Source: Opitutales bacterium
GTDB lineage: Bacteria > Verrucomicrobiota > Verrucomicrobiia > Opitutales > Oceanipulchritudinaceae
Assembly (NCBI GenBank): GCA_020831485.1
Contig: JAFIGG010000002.1
Coordinates: 100,006 to 164,005 of the forward strand
Length of the DNA stretch: 64,000 nucleotides
Reading direction: 5' to 3'
A program made the translations under genes and the position numbers. A model generated the notes under the pieces. It ran no database searches and had not been told where the DNA came from. It saw only the letters and a list, made by a program, of their open reading frames with translations. Position 1 is the first letter of the stretch; every line of letters starts with the position of its first letter. Below, one piece after another: positions 54,977-62,584 of this stretch.

Positions 54977-56218
54977 TCAAAAGCTTGGGGTTGGTGTCGA
55001 AGATTTGGTTGCTGTCTCACCCCGCAGGTAGCGGAGTGACACGACTGTGAGCTGTAGATCCAAACGGGCGCCCAGAGCCTCCCGTTCAAGATCGAGTAAG
55101 AGACGCTGGGTTTCCAATAGTGATACCAGATCCCCGCGACCACTGCGGTAGGCCTCGATCTCTGCCTCCAGTGCATCTTCCGCGCGTGGGATCAATCGGT
55201 TTTGAAAGCGATCCACCTTGCGTCTGGCGTCTTCGTATTCGCGAAAGCTGCGGTTCCATTGGTCATGCCACTCCGCCTCGGCATCCGCACGTTGAGCCCG
55301 TGCACTTCGGGTTCGGGCGCGGCTTTCGGCGACGGCGGCTGTGTTGCGCTCTCGCCATACAGGCAGGTTGAAGGAAACCATGACCATGACTTCGTCCCGG
55401 GCCGGGCCGGCATTATCCATCCACTCCGCACCCAGCATCCAACCCGGACGGTTTCCGTAGCGAGTGGAGCGCTCCGCTTCTTCGGCCGCACGTTCCCCAT
55501 AAAGGAAACTTTGAAACAACGGATGCCCGAGCGGCAACTCACCCGAAACCTCCTTTTTCCCGATCTCGTCCCAGAGTGAGCGCCCAGGTCTGAGGTCAAA
55601 AGGACTGTCGACTGGTAAGCCCATTGCGCGCTTAAGGCGACTGGCGGCCACATCAATACTTGCCGTTTGCGAGTCGATCGAATCCTCCAGCCTATCAAGC
55701 AGTAATTCCATACGGAGTAATTCTGAAGTCCGCGCCCTGTCATTTGCCACACGCGATTCAACCACCTCGATCATCGGCTGAACCAGGGCTGCATGGCGCC
55801 GTAGGAGTTTCAGCTCCTCAAAGGCAAAGGCCCATTGCCAGTAGGCGTCCCTGACGGACCGGGCAATTTCGAGACGACGCAACTCATAGATCGCCTCCGC
55901 AGCCTCCCCTCTCAAACGACTGGTTTCGCGCTGACTGGACAAGGTTCCAGGCCAGGGAAAGCCCTGCCGGACTGACAGAGTCTGGCGGCTATCCATTCGC
56001 TCGAGAAAGTAGCCCCAGGAAACTTCGGGGTCGGGCAATGTTCCTGCCTGTAGAGTTTGCTGTCGGGCCGCTTCAGTTTCAGATTCGGCAACCTGCAGAT
56101 ACAGGTGATTTTCCAGCGCAAATTGAATTAGCGAATCGGCGTCAATGCTGCGCGATTCGGCAAAAAGATTCCCTGCCAGGAGGCAGGTGGATGTTATGGA
56201 AAGGAGTGTTCGGTACAT
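54977..56218 (-). CDS. TolC-family outer-membrane efflux channel, CusC type
   Basis: A 413-residue outer-membrane protein with a signal peptide (about 1-20, LLAGNLFAES) and the long helical hairpins of TolC proteins (QTLQAGTLPDPEVSWGYF, RTSELLRMELLLDRL, DEAYRSGRGDLVSLLET-like EAYRSGRGDLVSLLETQRLLL). It completes the CusCBA-type complex. The start codon lies four bases after the 3' arm of a perfect 11-base inverted repeat (56223-56315), and no ribosome site is visible between, so expression may depend on that structure. It is followed by the adaptor gene. Confidence 0.88.
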   Translation of the reverse strand: MYRTLLSITSTCLLAGNLFAESRSIDADSLIQFALENHLYLQVAESETEAARQQTLQAGTLPDPEVSWGYFLERMDSRQTLSVRQGFPWPGTLSSQRETSRLRGEAAEAIYELRRLEIARSVRDAYWQWAFAFEELKLLRRHAALVQPMIEVVESRVANDRARTSELLRMELLLDRLEDSIDSQTASIDVAASRLKRAMGLPVDSPFDLRPGRSLWDEIGKKEVSGELPLGHPLFQSFLYGERAAEEAERSTRYGNRPGWMLGAEWMDNAGPARDEVMVMVSFNLPVWRERNTAAVAESRARTRSARAQRADAEAEWHDQWNRSFREYEDARRKVDRFQNRLIPRAEDALEAEIEAYRSGRGDLVSLLETQRLLLDLEREALGARLDLQLTVVSLRYLRGETATKSSTPTPSF

Positions 56219-56222
56219 TTTT

Positions 56223-56315
56223 CGACGTGATTGGGCGGTATAGGGAGCCCCGGATCTCTCCGAAGCGGGAACAGAAGTGCATTCAAGGCACGCACTTCAC
56301 CGGTCAATCACGTCG
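56223..56315 (-). other. Structured spacer in the metal-efflux operon, candidate RNA regulator
   Basis: The spacer between the Cys-rich gene (stop at 56317) and the tolC-like gene (start at 56218) is bounded by a perfect 11-base inverted repeat: CGACGTGATTG at 56223-56233 and CAATCACGTCG at 56305-56315. Inside are a 7-base hairpin GAAGTGC/GCACTTC (56274-56280 and 56292-56298) and a weaker CCCG/CGGG hairpin near 56249-56268. In the transcript this forms a three-way-junction-like fold of 93 bases that starts at the stop codon and ends four bases before the next start. No T-run follows, so it is not a simple terminator. A riboswitch, a translational attenuator or a processing site are all possible. 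Confidence 0.6.
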
Positions 56316-56316
56316 A

Positions 56317-56694
56317 TCAAATAAGCCAACTGCAATGGAGCTTACGCAACTCAGCAGGCGGCGGCTTCCAATAGTCCTGACGAAAAGTCAGCTTTTCATT
56401 GCCAGAAGCTCGAAGCGCAACAAGGAAACTGTAAGGAACCGCGGACGTCAGAAGTATGGAAGAATCCGGACGATCCTGGGGTGCCAATTCCGTCAGGTTT
56501 TTGCTCGCACAGCTTTCGCCACAATGCGAGCCGGAATCCGGAGTCTCATTCCCGGAGCGCGGGTCAGGCATGCTGCAACAAGAGCTATGCTCAGCAACTG
56601 GATCTTCCAGCGAAAGCGCACCAAACGCACAGCAGCAGAACGGGACCATCAAAACCCCGGCAATCAGACTGCTCACTGTCCGCGAAAAAAGCAC
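56317..56694 (-). CDS. Cys-rich secreted protein in the Cus operon
   Basis: A 125-residue protein that I cannot place in a family. A signal peptide at about 1-25 ends in VPFCCCAFG. The mature part has further cysteines at 39, 40, 58, 62 and 121 with nearby His and Met (HSSCCSMP, SHCGESC), eight in all. This suggests periplasmic metal binding, a role held by CusF or similar small proteins elsewhere, but there is no sequence similarity to CusF that I can see. It is 19 bases after the thioredoxin gene and upstream of the structured spacer. Both its position and composition support a metal-related role. Confidence 0.7.
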   Translation of the reverse strand: MLFSRTVSSLIAGVLMVPFCCCAFGALSLEDPVAEHSSCCSMPDPRSGNETPDSGSHCGESCASKNLTELAPQDRPDSSILLTSAVPYSFLVALRASGNEKLTFRQDYWKPPPAELRKLHCSWLI

Positions 56695-56713
56695 CGTCTT
56701 CCTATAATGAGTT

Positions 56714-57190
56714 TCAGCCCTCTATTTGAGCCTGAATAAATTGGATAAAGCCTTCAAGACCTCCTTGAGGGAAGCCCACGTTGTGGTCTAAAACATCACC
56801 GTCAGGGGTCACGAGTACGACTGTTGGGAAATACTGAACGCCAAAACGCTGAGCAAGAGCATGGTTATGGGCGGACTGCTCCTCAGACAATTCGGTCTGA
56901 CGCGGAAAGTCCAAATCCACCAAAACCAGATTTTTGTCAGCAAATTCCTTGAATTCAGGTTTGCTCAGAACCTCTTTGTTCAAGCGGATACAGGGAGGGC
57001 ACCAGTCGGAACCGTGGAACTCGAGGAGAATGATTTTGCCTTCCTCCTTTGCCTTCGCTTTAGCCTCTTCAAAGTCAAGCAACCAACCCTCCTTTGCAGG
57101 AGACGCGTCCAAGGAGTTGGTGTTCAAACCGATAAAAACCGCGGTTGCGGCCAACGCAACCAAAAGCCAAGAGAGATTTTTGATATTCAT
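56714..57190 (-). CDS. Secreted or membrane-anchored thioredoxin-fold protein
   Basis: A 158-residue protein. A hydrophobic N-terminus (about 6-25) is a signal peptide or anchor. The thioredoxin domain (about 36-155) has the active-site motif WCPPC (Cys64, Cys67) in EFHGSDWCPPCIRL and the cis-Pro loop FGVQYFPTVVLV. It belongs to the DsbD-gamma/thiol:disulfide group. It seems to be the first gene of the Cus operon, with the Cys-rich protein 19 bases downstream, and could keep its cysteines reduced or otherwise aid metal binding. The region upstream of its ATG is pyrimidine-rich, without a Shine-Dalgarno sequence. Confidence 0.88.
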   Translation of the reverse strand: MNIKNLSWLLVALAATAVFIGLNTNSLDASPAKEGWLLDFEEAKAKAKEEGKIILLEFHGSDWCPPCIRLNKEVLSKPEFKEFADKNLVLVDLDFPRQTELSEEQSAHNHALAQRFGVQYFPTVVLVTPDGDVLDHNVGFPQGGLEGFIQFIQAQIEG

Positions 57191-57297
57191 TTGAAAGGTG
57201 AGAGGGTTTTAAAATCAAACTATTCCATAAGAATTTTGCTGTGAATCCAGCACGAGTCAACTGGCGGAAACTTTTTTAACTTTCCTCAACAATCCGC

Positions 57298-57325
57298 TTG
57301 ACCATCCATCCCAGCCGCCTACGGT
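57298..57325 (+). promoter_or_regulatory. Candidate promoter for tRNA-Asp
   Basis: TTGACC at 57298-57303 and TACGGT at 57320-57325 are 16 bases apart, and end 19 bases before the tRNA. The -10 box is weak. Confidence 0.35.
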
Positions 57326-57344
57326 TCTCAACTCATAAACCTGA

Positions 57345-57421
<77 letters not shown>

Positions 57422-57452
57422 CTTTTTCAGGTTCCATCCGTATCCGATTTCA

Positions 57453-57476
57453 GGAGCTCAGTTAGAGCTCTTTTTT
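57453..57476 (+). terminator. Intrinsic terminator after tRNA-Asp
   Basis: Stem GAGCTC/GAGCTC with loop AGTTA is followed by six T residues, 31 bases after the tRNA end. The T-run is only on the plus strand, so it serves tRNA-Asp. Confidence 0.75.
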
Positions 57477-57569
57477 GTGTACAAATCAATTCGAAATCGA
57501 CGGAGCGCAGCGGGCCGGGCTCCATCAATCCCATGTTCCAGGATTTCAGCATTCCACCAATCTTAAAAT

Positions 57570-57645
57570 TGGTGGAGCCGATCGGGATCGAACCGACGAC
57601 CTCTTGCATGCCATGCAAGCGCTCTTCCAACTGAGCTACGGCCCC
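57570..57645 (-). tRNA. tRNA-Ala(GGC)
   Basis: A 76-base tRNA on the minus strand with encoded CCA (57570-57572 complement). Acceptor GGGGCCG pairs with CGGCTCC. The anticodon arm is the symmetrical CTTGCATGGCATGCAAG, anticodon GGC. T-loop GGTTCGATCCC is present. Confidence 0.95.
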
Positions 57646-57652
57646 AAAAGAA

Positions 57653-57672
57653 AGACGCAAATGAAGGCGTCT
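57653..57672 (-). terminator. Terminator-like hairpin between tRNA-Thr and tRNA-Ala
   Basis: On the minus strand AGACGC and GCGTCT form a 6-base stem with an 8-base loop, followed by TTTCTTTT, ending right before tRNA-Ala. It could end or attenuate the tRNA-Thr transcript, or be a processing hairpin. Confidence 0.4.
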
Positions 57673-57732
57673 CGAGAAGGCGGAGTCAACTATTTTTGTG
57701 CAGTTAATCCGCCGGATTCAGAAAAATTAATA

Positions 57733-57805
57733 AGCCAGCTGTCGGAGTCGAACCGACGACCACCGAATTACAAGTTCGGAGCTCTACCAACTGAGCTAAG
57801 CTGGC
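57733..57805 (-). tRNA. tRNA-Thr(UGU)
   Basis: A 73-base tRNA on the minus strand. Acceptor GCCAGCT pairs with AGCTGGC. The anticodon loop CTTGTAA gives TGT. T-loop GGTTCGACTCC is present. CCA is not encoded, unlike the neighbouring tRNA-Ala. Confidence 0.95.
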
Positions 57806-57937
57806 GTCAAAGGGGCTCAGTTATCAGAATCGCTTAAGTCCGAAGCAAGCCAAAAAATCATTTACCTCAATCTGCCCTTTAAACCCTCAAAATGGTTTTC
57901 TGCTGGATATTTAACCCTTCCCACCCAAGATAACGGC

Positions 57938-58936
57938 ATGAATGTCTTAGTCATTGGAGGCGCCGGTTATATCGGCAGTCATTGTGTCCGCCAGCTGCAG
58001 GAAGCCGGCCACCGTCCTGTTGTGCTCGACAATCTGGTATTTGGTCACCGAAAGGCGGTCGCACCGGATGTAAGCTTCTACGAGGGCGACCTCGGAGATC
58101 GCGCCTTTGTCGTCGATCTCCTGCGCAAAGAATCGATCGAAATAGTGATGCACTTTGCCGCCTTCGCCTACGTGGGAGAATCGGTTGAAGACCCTCTCAA
58201 ATACTACGATAATAACCTGGCGCGGACGACCTACCTTTTAATGGCAATGCGTGAGGCTGGAGTTAACCGCTTTGTCTTCTCTTCAACCTGCGCGAGTTTC
58301 GGAATCCCAGAGCGCATGCCGATGACCGAAGACCTGCCACAGAAGCCGATCAATCCCTACGGTCAGACCAAACTTGACGTTGAAACCATGCTCAAGGCCT
58401 GCGCCGAAGCCTATGGCATGAGCTTTGCCGCTTTCCGCTATTTCAATGCGGCAGGCGCGGCCGAAGATGGCAGAATCGGCGAGGATCACAATCCGGAAAC
58501 CCACCTGATTCCTCTGGCAATCTGGGCTGCCCAGGGAAAACGTGACCAATTGACGGTGTTTGGTGACGATTATCCGACTCCGGACGGAACCTGCCTGCGT
58601 GACTATATTCACATCGATGACCTTTGCCGTGCCCACATTGCGGTGTTCGACAAGTTGAAGACACCCGGAGCGGCGCTTTTCTACAATCTGGGAACTGGCA
58701 CTCCAGCCAGCGTGTTGGAAATCATCAATGCCGTCGAGAGAGTAACCGGCTTGAAGGTTCCCTATCGTATCGGCCCGCGCCGGGCTGGCGATCCACCGGC
58801 GCTCTACGCCGATTCTGGCAAAGCCCAGCGGGAACTTGGCTGGAAACCACGCTTCAATGACATTGAAGCTATTATTGCCACCGCCTGGAAATGGCACCAG
58901 GCGCACCCAGACGGATACGGCTCAAAACTGGATTGA
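57938..58936 (+). CDS. galE: UDP-glucose 4-epimerase
   Basis: A 332-residue short-chain dehydrogenase-type epimerase that interconverts UDP-glucose and UDP-galactose. The NAD loop GGAGYIGSH is at 7-15, the catalytic Ser in FSSTCASFG and the YxxxK pair in NPYGQTKLD. The GalE blocks DGTCLRDYIHIDDLCRAH, FYNLGTG and RRAGDPPALYAD are all present. It supplies or recycles UDP-sugars and sits before a locus with two glycosyltransferases, one of which needs UDP-glucose. Gap to that locus is about 70 bases, same strand. Confidence 0.95.
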   Translation: MNVLVIGGAGYIGSHCVRQLQEAGHRPVVLDNLVFGHRKAVAPDVSFYEGDLGDRAFVVDLLRKESIEIVMHFAAFAYVGESVEDPLKYYDNNLARTTYLLMAMREAGVNRFVFSSTCASFGIPERMPMTEDLPQKPINPYGQTKLDVETMLKACAEAYGMSFAAFRYFNAAGAAEDGRIGEDHNPETHLIPLAIWAAQGKRDQLTVFGDDYPTPDGTCLRDYIHIDDLCRAHIAVFDKLKTPGAALFYNLGTGTPASVLEIINAVERVTGLKVPYRIGPRRAGDPPALYADSGKAQRELGWKPRFNDIEAIIATAWKWHQAHPDGYGSKLD

Positions 58937-59005
58937 GCCAGCGCTAAGCATTTGGCGCGTAATCTGCTTAAGGAGTTTTGATGTTAAACTTCTACTGGAT
59001 TGCGC

Positions 59006-60184
59006 ATGCCCGATTGGACTGAACACGACTCGATATTAAGGTCGGTCCCGCAATACAGGGACAAGCTAAAATCGATGAAGGAACGGATCCTCGCCGATGC
59101 CGTCATGCTGGGCGAAATTCCGGCACCGACATTTGGCGAGGAGCCGATTGTTCGTTTCCTCAAAGACCGTTTTACCGAAAATGCGCTCGACGCCATTTCG
59201 ACGGATGAAGTTGGCAACGCGATTGGCTTGCTTCCGGGGAGGACGGGGAACCGATCTATTCTGGTTGCGGCCCATGTCGACAAGATATGGGAAAGCGGAG
59301 TCGACCATACAGTGACTGTCACGGCCAACCGCTTGAAGGGGCCTGGGGTTGCAGACAACGCCATGGGAGTAACTGCGCTCACGGCCCTGCCAAATATTCT
59401 GGAATCGCTGGGGGTGAAACTGGATGCCAATCTGATTTTTCTCGGTGCCAGCCGTAGTATGGGTCGGGGCGATTTGGAGGGCTTGCGCTTTTTCCTCAAT
59501 CATTGCCAGCACCCAATCCACACGGGTGTTTGCCTCGAGGGCGTCCAGTTGGGACGACTCAGCTACTCGAGTCTCGGGATGATTCGGGGCGAAATCAGTA
59601 TTGAGTCCCAAGTCGGGACCGACTGGGAGTCCTGGAGCTTGAGCGGGGCCATTCCCTGCATGAACTGGATCATTCAGCAAATCCTGAGCATTGAAACACC
59701 CGAGGTTCCCAAGACATCCATAATTCTGGGCTCGGTTCAGGCCGGTACGACCTATAGCTCTCCTCCTGACCATGCACTGCTGCGGTTTGAGGTTCGCAGT
59801 GAGGAACCTGGCATGGTTGCACGCATCCGCGGACGAATTGAAGAATTTGTAGATCAAATCAACGCCGAGCACCAAACGCGGGCAGGGATTCAGATAATAG
59901 CCCGCAGGCGCCCCGGAAGCATTGGGTTTTCCCACCCGCTGGTCAAAGGTACCCGCGAAGTTATGGCACGACTTGGTATTCAGCCTACGGTAGCCCCCAG
60001 CATCAGCGAACTTGCAGCCCTGCTGGATAAGGACATCCCGAGCCTGACCCTCGGTATTACCACAGGTTCGAACAAGCACAATTTCAACGAGTCCATCGAG
60101 ATCGAACCCATGTACGCCGGTTTCGCCCAATTGGTCGCTGTGTTGCAACTTATAGACAAAGGTATCTGCGATGGAAACGATTGA
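59006..60184 (+). CDS. M20-like metallopeptidase homologue without the catalytic Glu pair
   Basis: A 392-residue protein with the M20 peptidase fold. Metal ligands are kept: His90 and Asp92 in VAAHVDKIW, Asp117 in GPGVADNAMG, an acidic residue at 178 (CLEGVQLG) and a late His358 (GSNKHNFNES). The catalytic Glu-Glu pair of the family is replaced by Ser151-Met152 in ASRSMGRGDLEG. The GGHS motif of the dimerisation domain is replaced by GTDW at 204-207. Hydrolysis by the usual mechanism is therefore unlikely, and a binding or other role is more probable. It overlaps gpgS by 14 bases, so it belongs to the osmolyte operon. Start ATG at 59006 is used; a TTG two codons earlier is possible. Confidence 0.85.
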   Translation: MPDWTEHDSILRSVPQYRDKLKSMKERILADAVMLGEIPAPTFGEEPIVRFLKDRFTENALDAISTDEVGNAIGLLPGRTGNRSILVAAHVDKIWESGVDHTVTVTANRLKGPGVADNAMGVTALTALPNILESLGVKLDANLIFLGASRSMGRGDLEGLRFFLNHCQHPIHTGVCLEGVQLGRLSYSSLGMIRGEISIESQVGTDWESWSLSGAIPCMNWIIQQILSIETPEVPKTSIILGSVQAGTTYSSPPDHALLRFEVRSEEPGMVARIRGRIEEFVDQINAEHQTRAGIQIIARRRPGSIGFSHPLVKGTREVMARLGIQPTVAPSISELAALLDKDIPSLTLGITTGSNKHNFNESIEIEPMYAGFAQLVAVLQLIDKGICDGND

Positions 60185-61145
60185 TAACTGGCTCAGTAAA
60201 AACACTTTCCATCACGGCGAATACTGGGATCTGCTCAAACTGGTGGAACTCAAAGAGCAAAAGGGGCTGAGCATCAGTCTCTGCATCCCGACGCTCAATG
60301 AAGAAAAAACCATCGGCAAGGAGATCATCATCTTTAAGAGCGAGCTGATGGACCGCTACCCGCTGATCGACGAGATCGCTGTGATCGATTCAGGATCAAC
60401 CGACCAAACTTGCGAAATTGCGGCGTCCTTCGGGGCCGATGTCTACCTTTCCACTGACATCCTTGCATCTGAAGGCTTTAAACGGGGCAAGGGAGAAAAC
60501 CTCTGGAAGGCCATCTACCAACTCAAGGGCGACATTATTTGCTACGTCGATGCGGACATTAAAAATATCCATCCACGATTTGCCACGGGTCTGGTCGGAC
60601 CGCTTATCCACCGCGACGAAGTCCAATACGTCAAAGCCTTTTACGACCGTCCGCTTGCCTTTTCCCAAGGCATCCGCCCTTCGGGTGGAGGTCGCGTTAC
60701 AGAGATCCTGGTCCGGCCCTTGTTTTCACTGTTCTTCCCAGAACTGACTGCCTTGATCCAGCCACTTTCCGGAGAATACGCAGTGCGGCGTGAAGTGCTT
60801 GAGAGCATTCCCTTCCCCATCGGCTACGGCGTTGAGACCTCTCATATTATCGATGTCTACATGAAATATGGACTGGAGGCCTTTGCACAAACTGACCTTG
60901 ACCAACGGGTCCACCGCAATCAATCGACCTTGGACCTGGGTAAGATGTCTTTTGGCATCCTGCAGAGCTTTCTGAACCGCATGGAATCCTATGGCATGGT
61001 CGACCGCCTGCCCGAGATGGCCAATATTTTTCGCCAGTTTCAGGCGGAAGGTAATCGCTACGAACAGGTCCTGCGTGAGATCATCGAAGAGGAACGCCCA
61101 CCCATGATCGAAATCGAAGCCTACCGAAAAAAGTTCAGCCGTTGA
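60171..61145 (+). CDS. gpgS: Glucosyl-3-phosphoglycerate synthase
   Basis: A 324-residue GT81 glycosyltransferase that moves glucose from an NDP-glucose donor to 3-phosphoglycerate, the first step to the osmolyte glucosylglycerate. The GT-A donor fold shows SLCIPTLNEEKTIG, DSGSTDQT and the metal-binding DAD at 127-129. The GpgS-specific acceptor blocks SGGGRVTEILVRP (171-183), QPLSGEY (197-203) and RVHRNQ with His248 match known members closely. It overlaps the M20-like gene by 14 bases and the next glycosyltransferase by four. No GpgP phosphatase gene is present in the cluster. Confidence 0.92.
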   Translation: METIDNWLSKNTFHHGEYWDLLKLVELKEQKGLSISLCIPTLNEEKTIGKEIIIFKSELMDRYPLIDEIAVIDSGSTDQTCEIAASFGADVYLSTDILASEGFKRGKGENLWKAIYQLKGDIICYVDADIKNIHPRFATGLVGPLIHRDEVQYVKAFYDRPLAFSQGIRPSGGGRVTEILVRPLFSLFFPELTALIQPLSGEYAVRREVLESIPFPIGYGVETSHIIDVYMKYGLEAFAQTDLDQRVHRNQSTLDLGKMSFGILQSFLNRMESYGMVDRLPEMANIFRQFQAEGNRYEQVLREIIEEERPPMIEIEAYRKKFSR

Positions 61146-62584
61146 TACGTGTCGCCATAGTGCATTACCACTTAAGACCGGGTGGTGTAACCCGAGTGAT
61201 TGCCAACGCCCTGAAGTCTTTGGCCAACACAGATGTGGAGGCTCTGGTAATGACGGGTGAACTCCCCGACTCCACAGGCGTTTTTTCCGAATTCCCGGTA
61301 TCCGTTGTTCCGGGTCTGGCCTACCGCGAAGATGTCGACACGGATGCTGGCCAACAACTCGAGCAAGATCTGATCAATGCCGCACAGCGGCATTGGGGAG
61401 CGCCACCGGACATCTGGCACTGGCACAATCACAGTCTCGGGAAAAACGTACACGCGCCGGATGCCGTCTATCGCCTGGCCACGGAACAGAGCAGTCGCCT
61501 GCTCCTGCAAATGCATGACTTTGCTGAAGATGGCCGGCCTGATAATTACCGCAGGCAAAGATCTTTCTCCTACCCGCTCTATCCGCAGGCGGCACACATC
61601 CACTATGCCGTGCTGAACGGACGGGATGCTTCCATCCTGCAGGCTTCGGGCTGGCCGCGGGAGCGACTGCACCTGCTCGCGAATGCAGTGGCTATAGATA
61701 CAGCGGCAGCCAAGCCCTTGGTCCAGCCGGCAGGATTCGACCGACTCTTTCTCTATCCAACCCGGGCCATTCGGCGCAAAAACCTGGGTGAAATCTGCCT
61801 CCACGCGATGGCTGCTGAAAGCGGCGATGGATTCGCTACCACCTTGCTGCCCAGCAATCCGGAGTGGCAGAGTATTCACGCCGATTGGCAACGCTTTGCG
61901 TTTAAGATGAAACTGCCAATCCGCTTCGGCGTGGGCGAATACGGCAATACTTCATTTGAGCAATGGATTGCGAGCAGTTATGCTCTGGTGACAACAAGTA
62001 TTGCCGAAGGTTTCGGTTTGGCCTTCCTCGAACCCTTCCTCTTCGACAAACCGATCAGGGGGCGGAAACTAACAGAGATCACCCGCGATTTCGAAGCAAA
62101 GGGACTGGATTTAAGTGAACTTTATTCGGAGTGCAGGGTTCCGAGAGAGGCAGTTGACCTTTCATTTCTAAGAGACAGGATAACGCGAAGCCTTGAAAAG
62201 ACCCTGTCTGCCTTTGGGCTCCCTCCCGATTCGTCGCTCTCTCGTTCTATTCTGAATTCTATGGTTAACGAAAGGGGTATTGAATTCGGGCGACTGGACG
62301 AGCCACTGCAACAATCCGCCCTGTTCGAAATCCGAAACAGTCGGCGGCTGCGAAGTCGCTGGAGGCCTCCTTCTTTGACCCAAGCGGTCGATCAGGATCG
62401 GCTGCAGCGCAATAAAGCCTGCATTGAAGAACATTATGGGCTGAAAGCCTACGGCCGCCGTCTCTATCAGCTGTATTCAACCCTGCTCTCCTGCGAAGCT
62501 TGTCCACTCGAGACGCTGATAGAACCTCAAACACTGGTTCGCGAGTTTCTCAGTCCGGAGCGCTACAACCTGCTCAGGGATTGA
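61142..62584 (+). CDS. GT4-like glycosyltransferase in the glucosylglycerate locus
   Basis: A 480-residue GT-B glycosyltransferase. The N-terminal domain has VAIVHYHLRPGGVTRVIANAL. The donor domain shows the E(x)7E-type motif AEGFGLAFLEP near 285. It starts at a TTG that overlaps the gpgS stop (TTGA), as no better start exists. A C-terminal addition of about 110 helical residues follows the GT-B fold. Direct coupling to gpgS suggests that it uses glucosylglycerate or its phosphate as acceptor, for example as a mannosylglucosylglycerate synthase, a route known from Petrotoga. This role is inference. It ends overlapping the convergent M48 gene by 11 bases. Confidence 0.8.
   Translation: MIRVAIVHYHLRPGGVTRVIANALKSLANTDVEALVMTGELPDSTGVFSEFPVSVVPGLAYREDVDTDAGQQLEQDLINAAQRHWGAPPDIWHWHNHSLGKNVHAPDAVYRLATEQSSRLLLQMHDFAEDGRPDNYRRQRSFSYPLYPQAAHIHYAVLNGRDASILQASGWPRERLHLLANAVAIDTAAAKPLVQPAGFDRLFLYPTRAIRRKNLGEICLHAMAAESGDGFATTLLPSNPEWQSIHADWQRFAFKMKLPIRFGVGEYGNTSFEQWIASSYALVTTSIAEGFGLAFLEPFLFDKPIRGRKLTEITRDFEAKGLDLSELYSECRVPREAVDLSFLRDRITRSLEKTLSAFGLPPDSSLSRSILNSMVNERGIEFGRLDEPLQQSALFEIRNSRRLRSRWRPPSLTQAVDQDRLQRNKACIEEHYGLKAYGRRLYQLYSTLLSCEACPLETLIEPQTLVREFLSPERYNLLRD

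Noticed and set aside
59066..60205. Long open frame antisense to the M20-like gene (379 codons)
   Set aside because: The sense frame has metal-site motifs and couples with gpgS, while the antisense frame has none.
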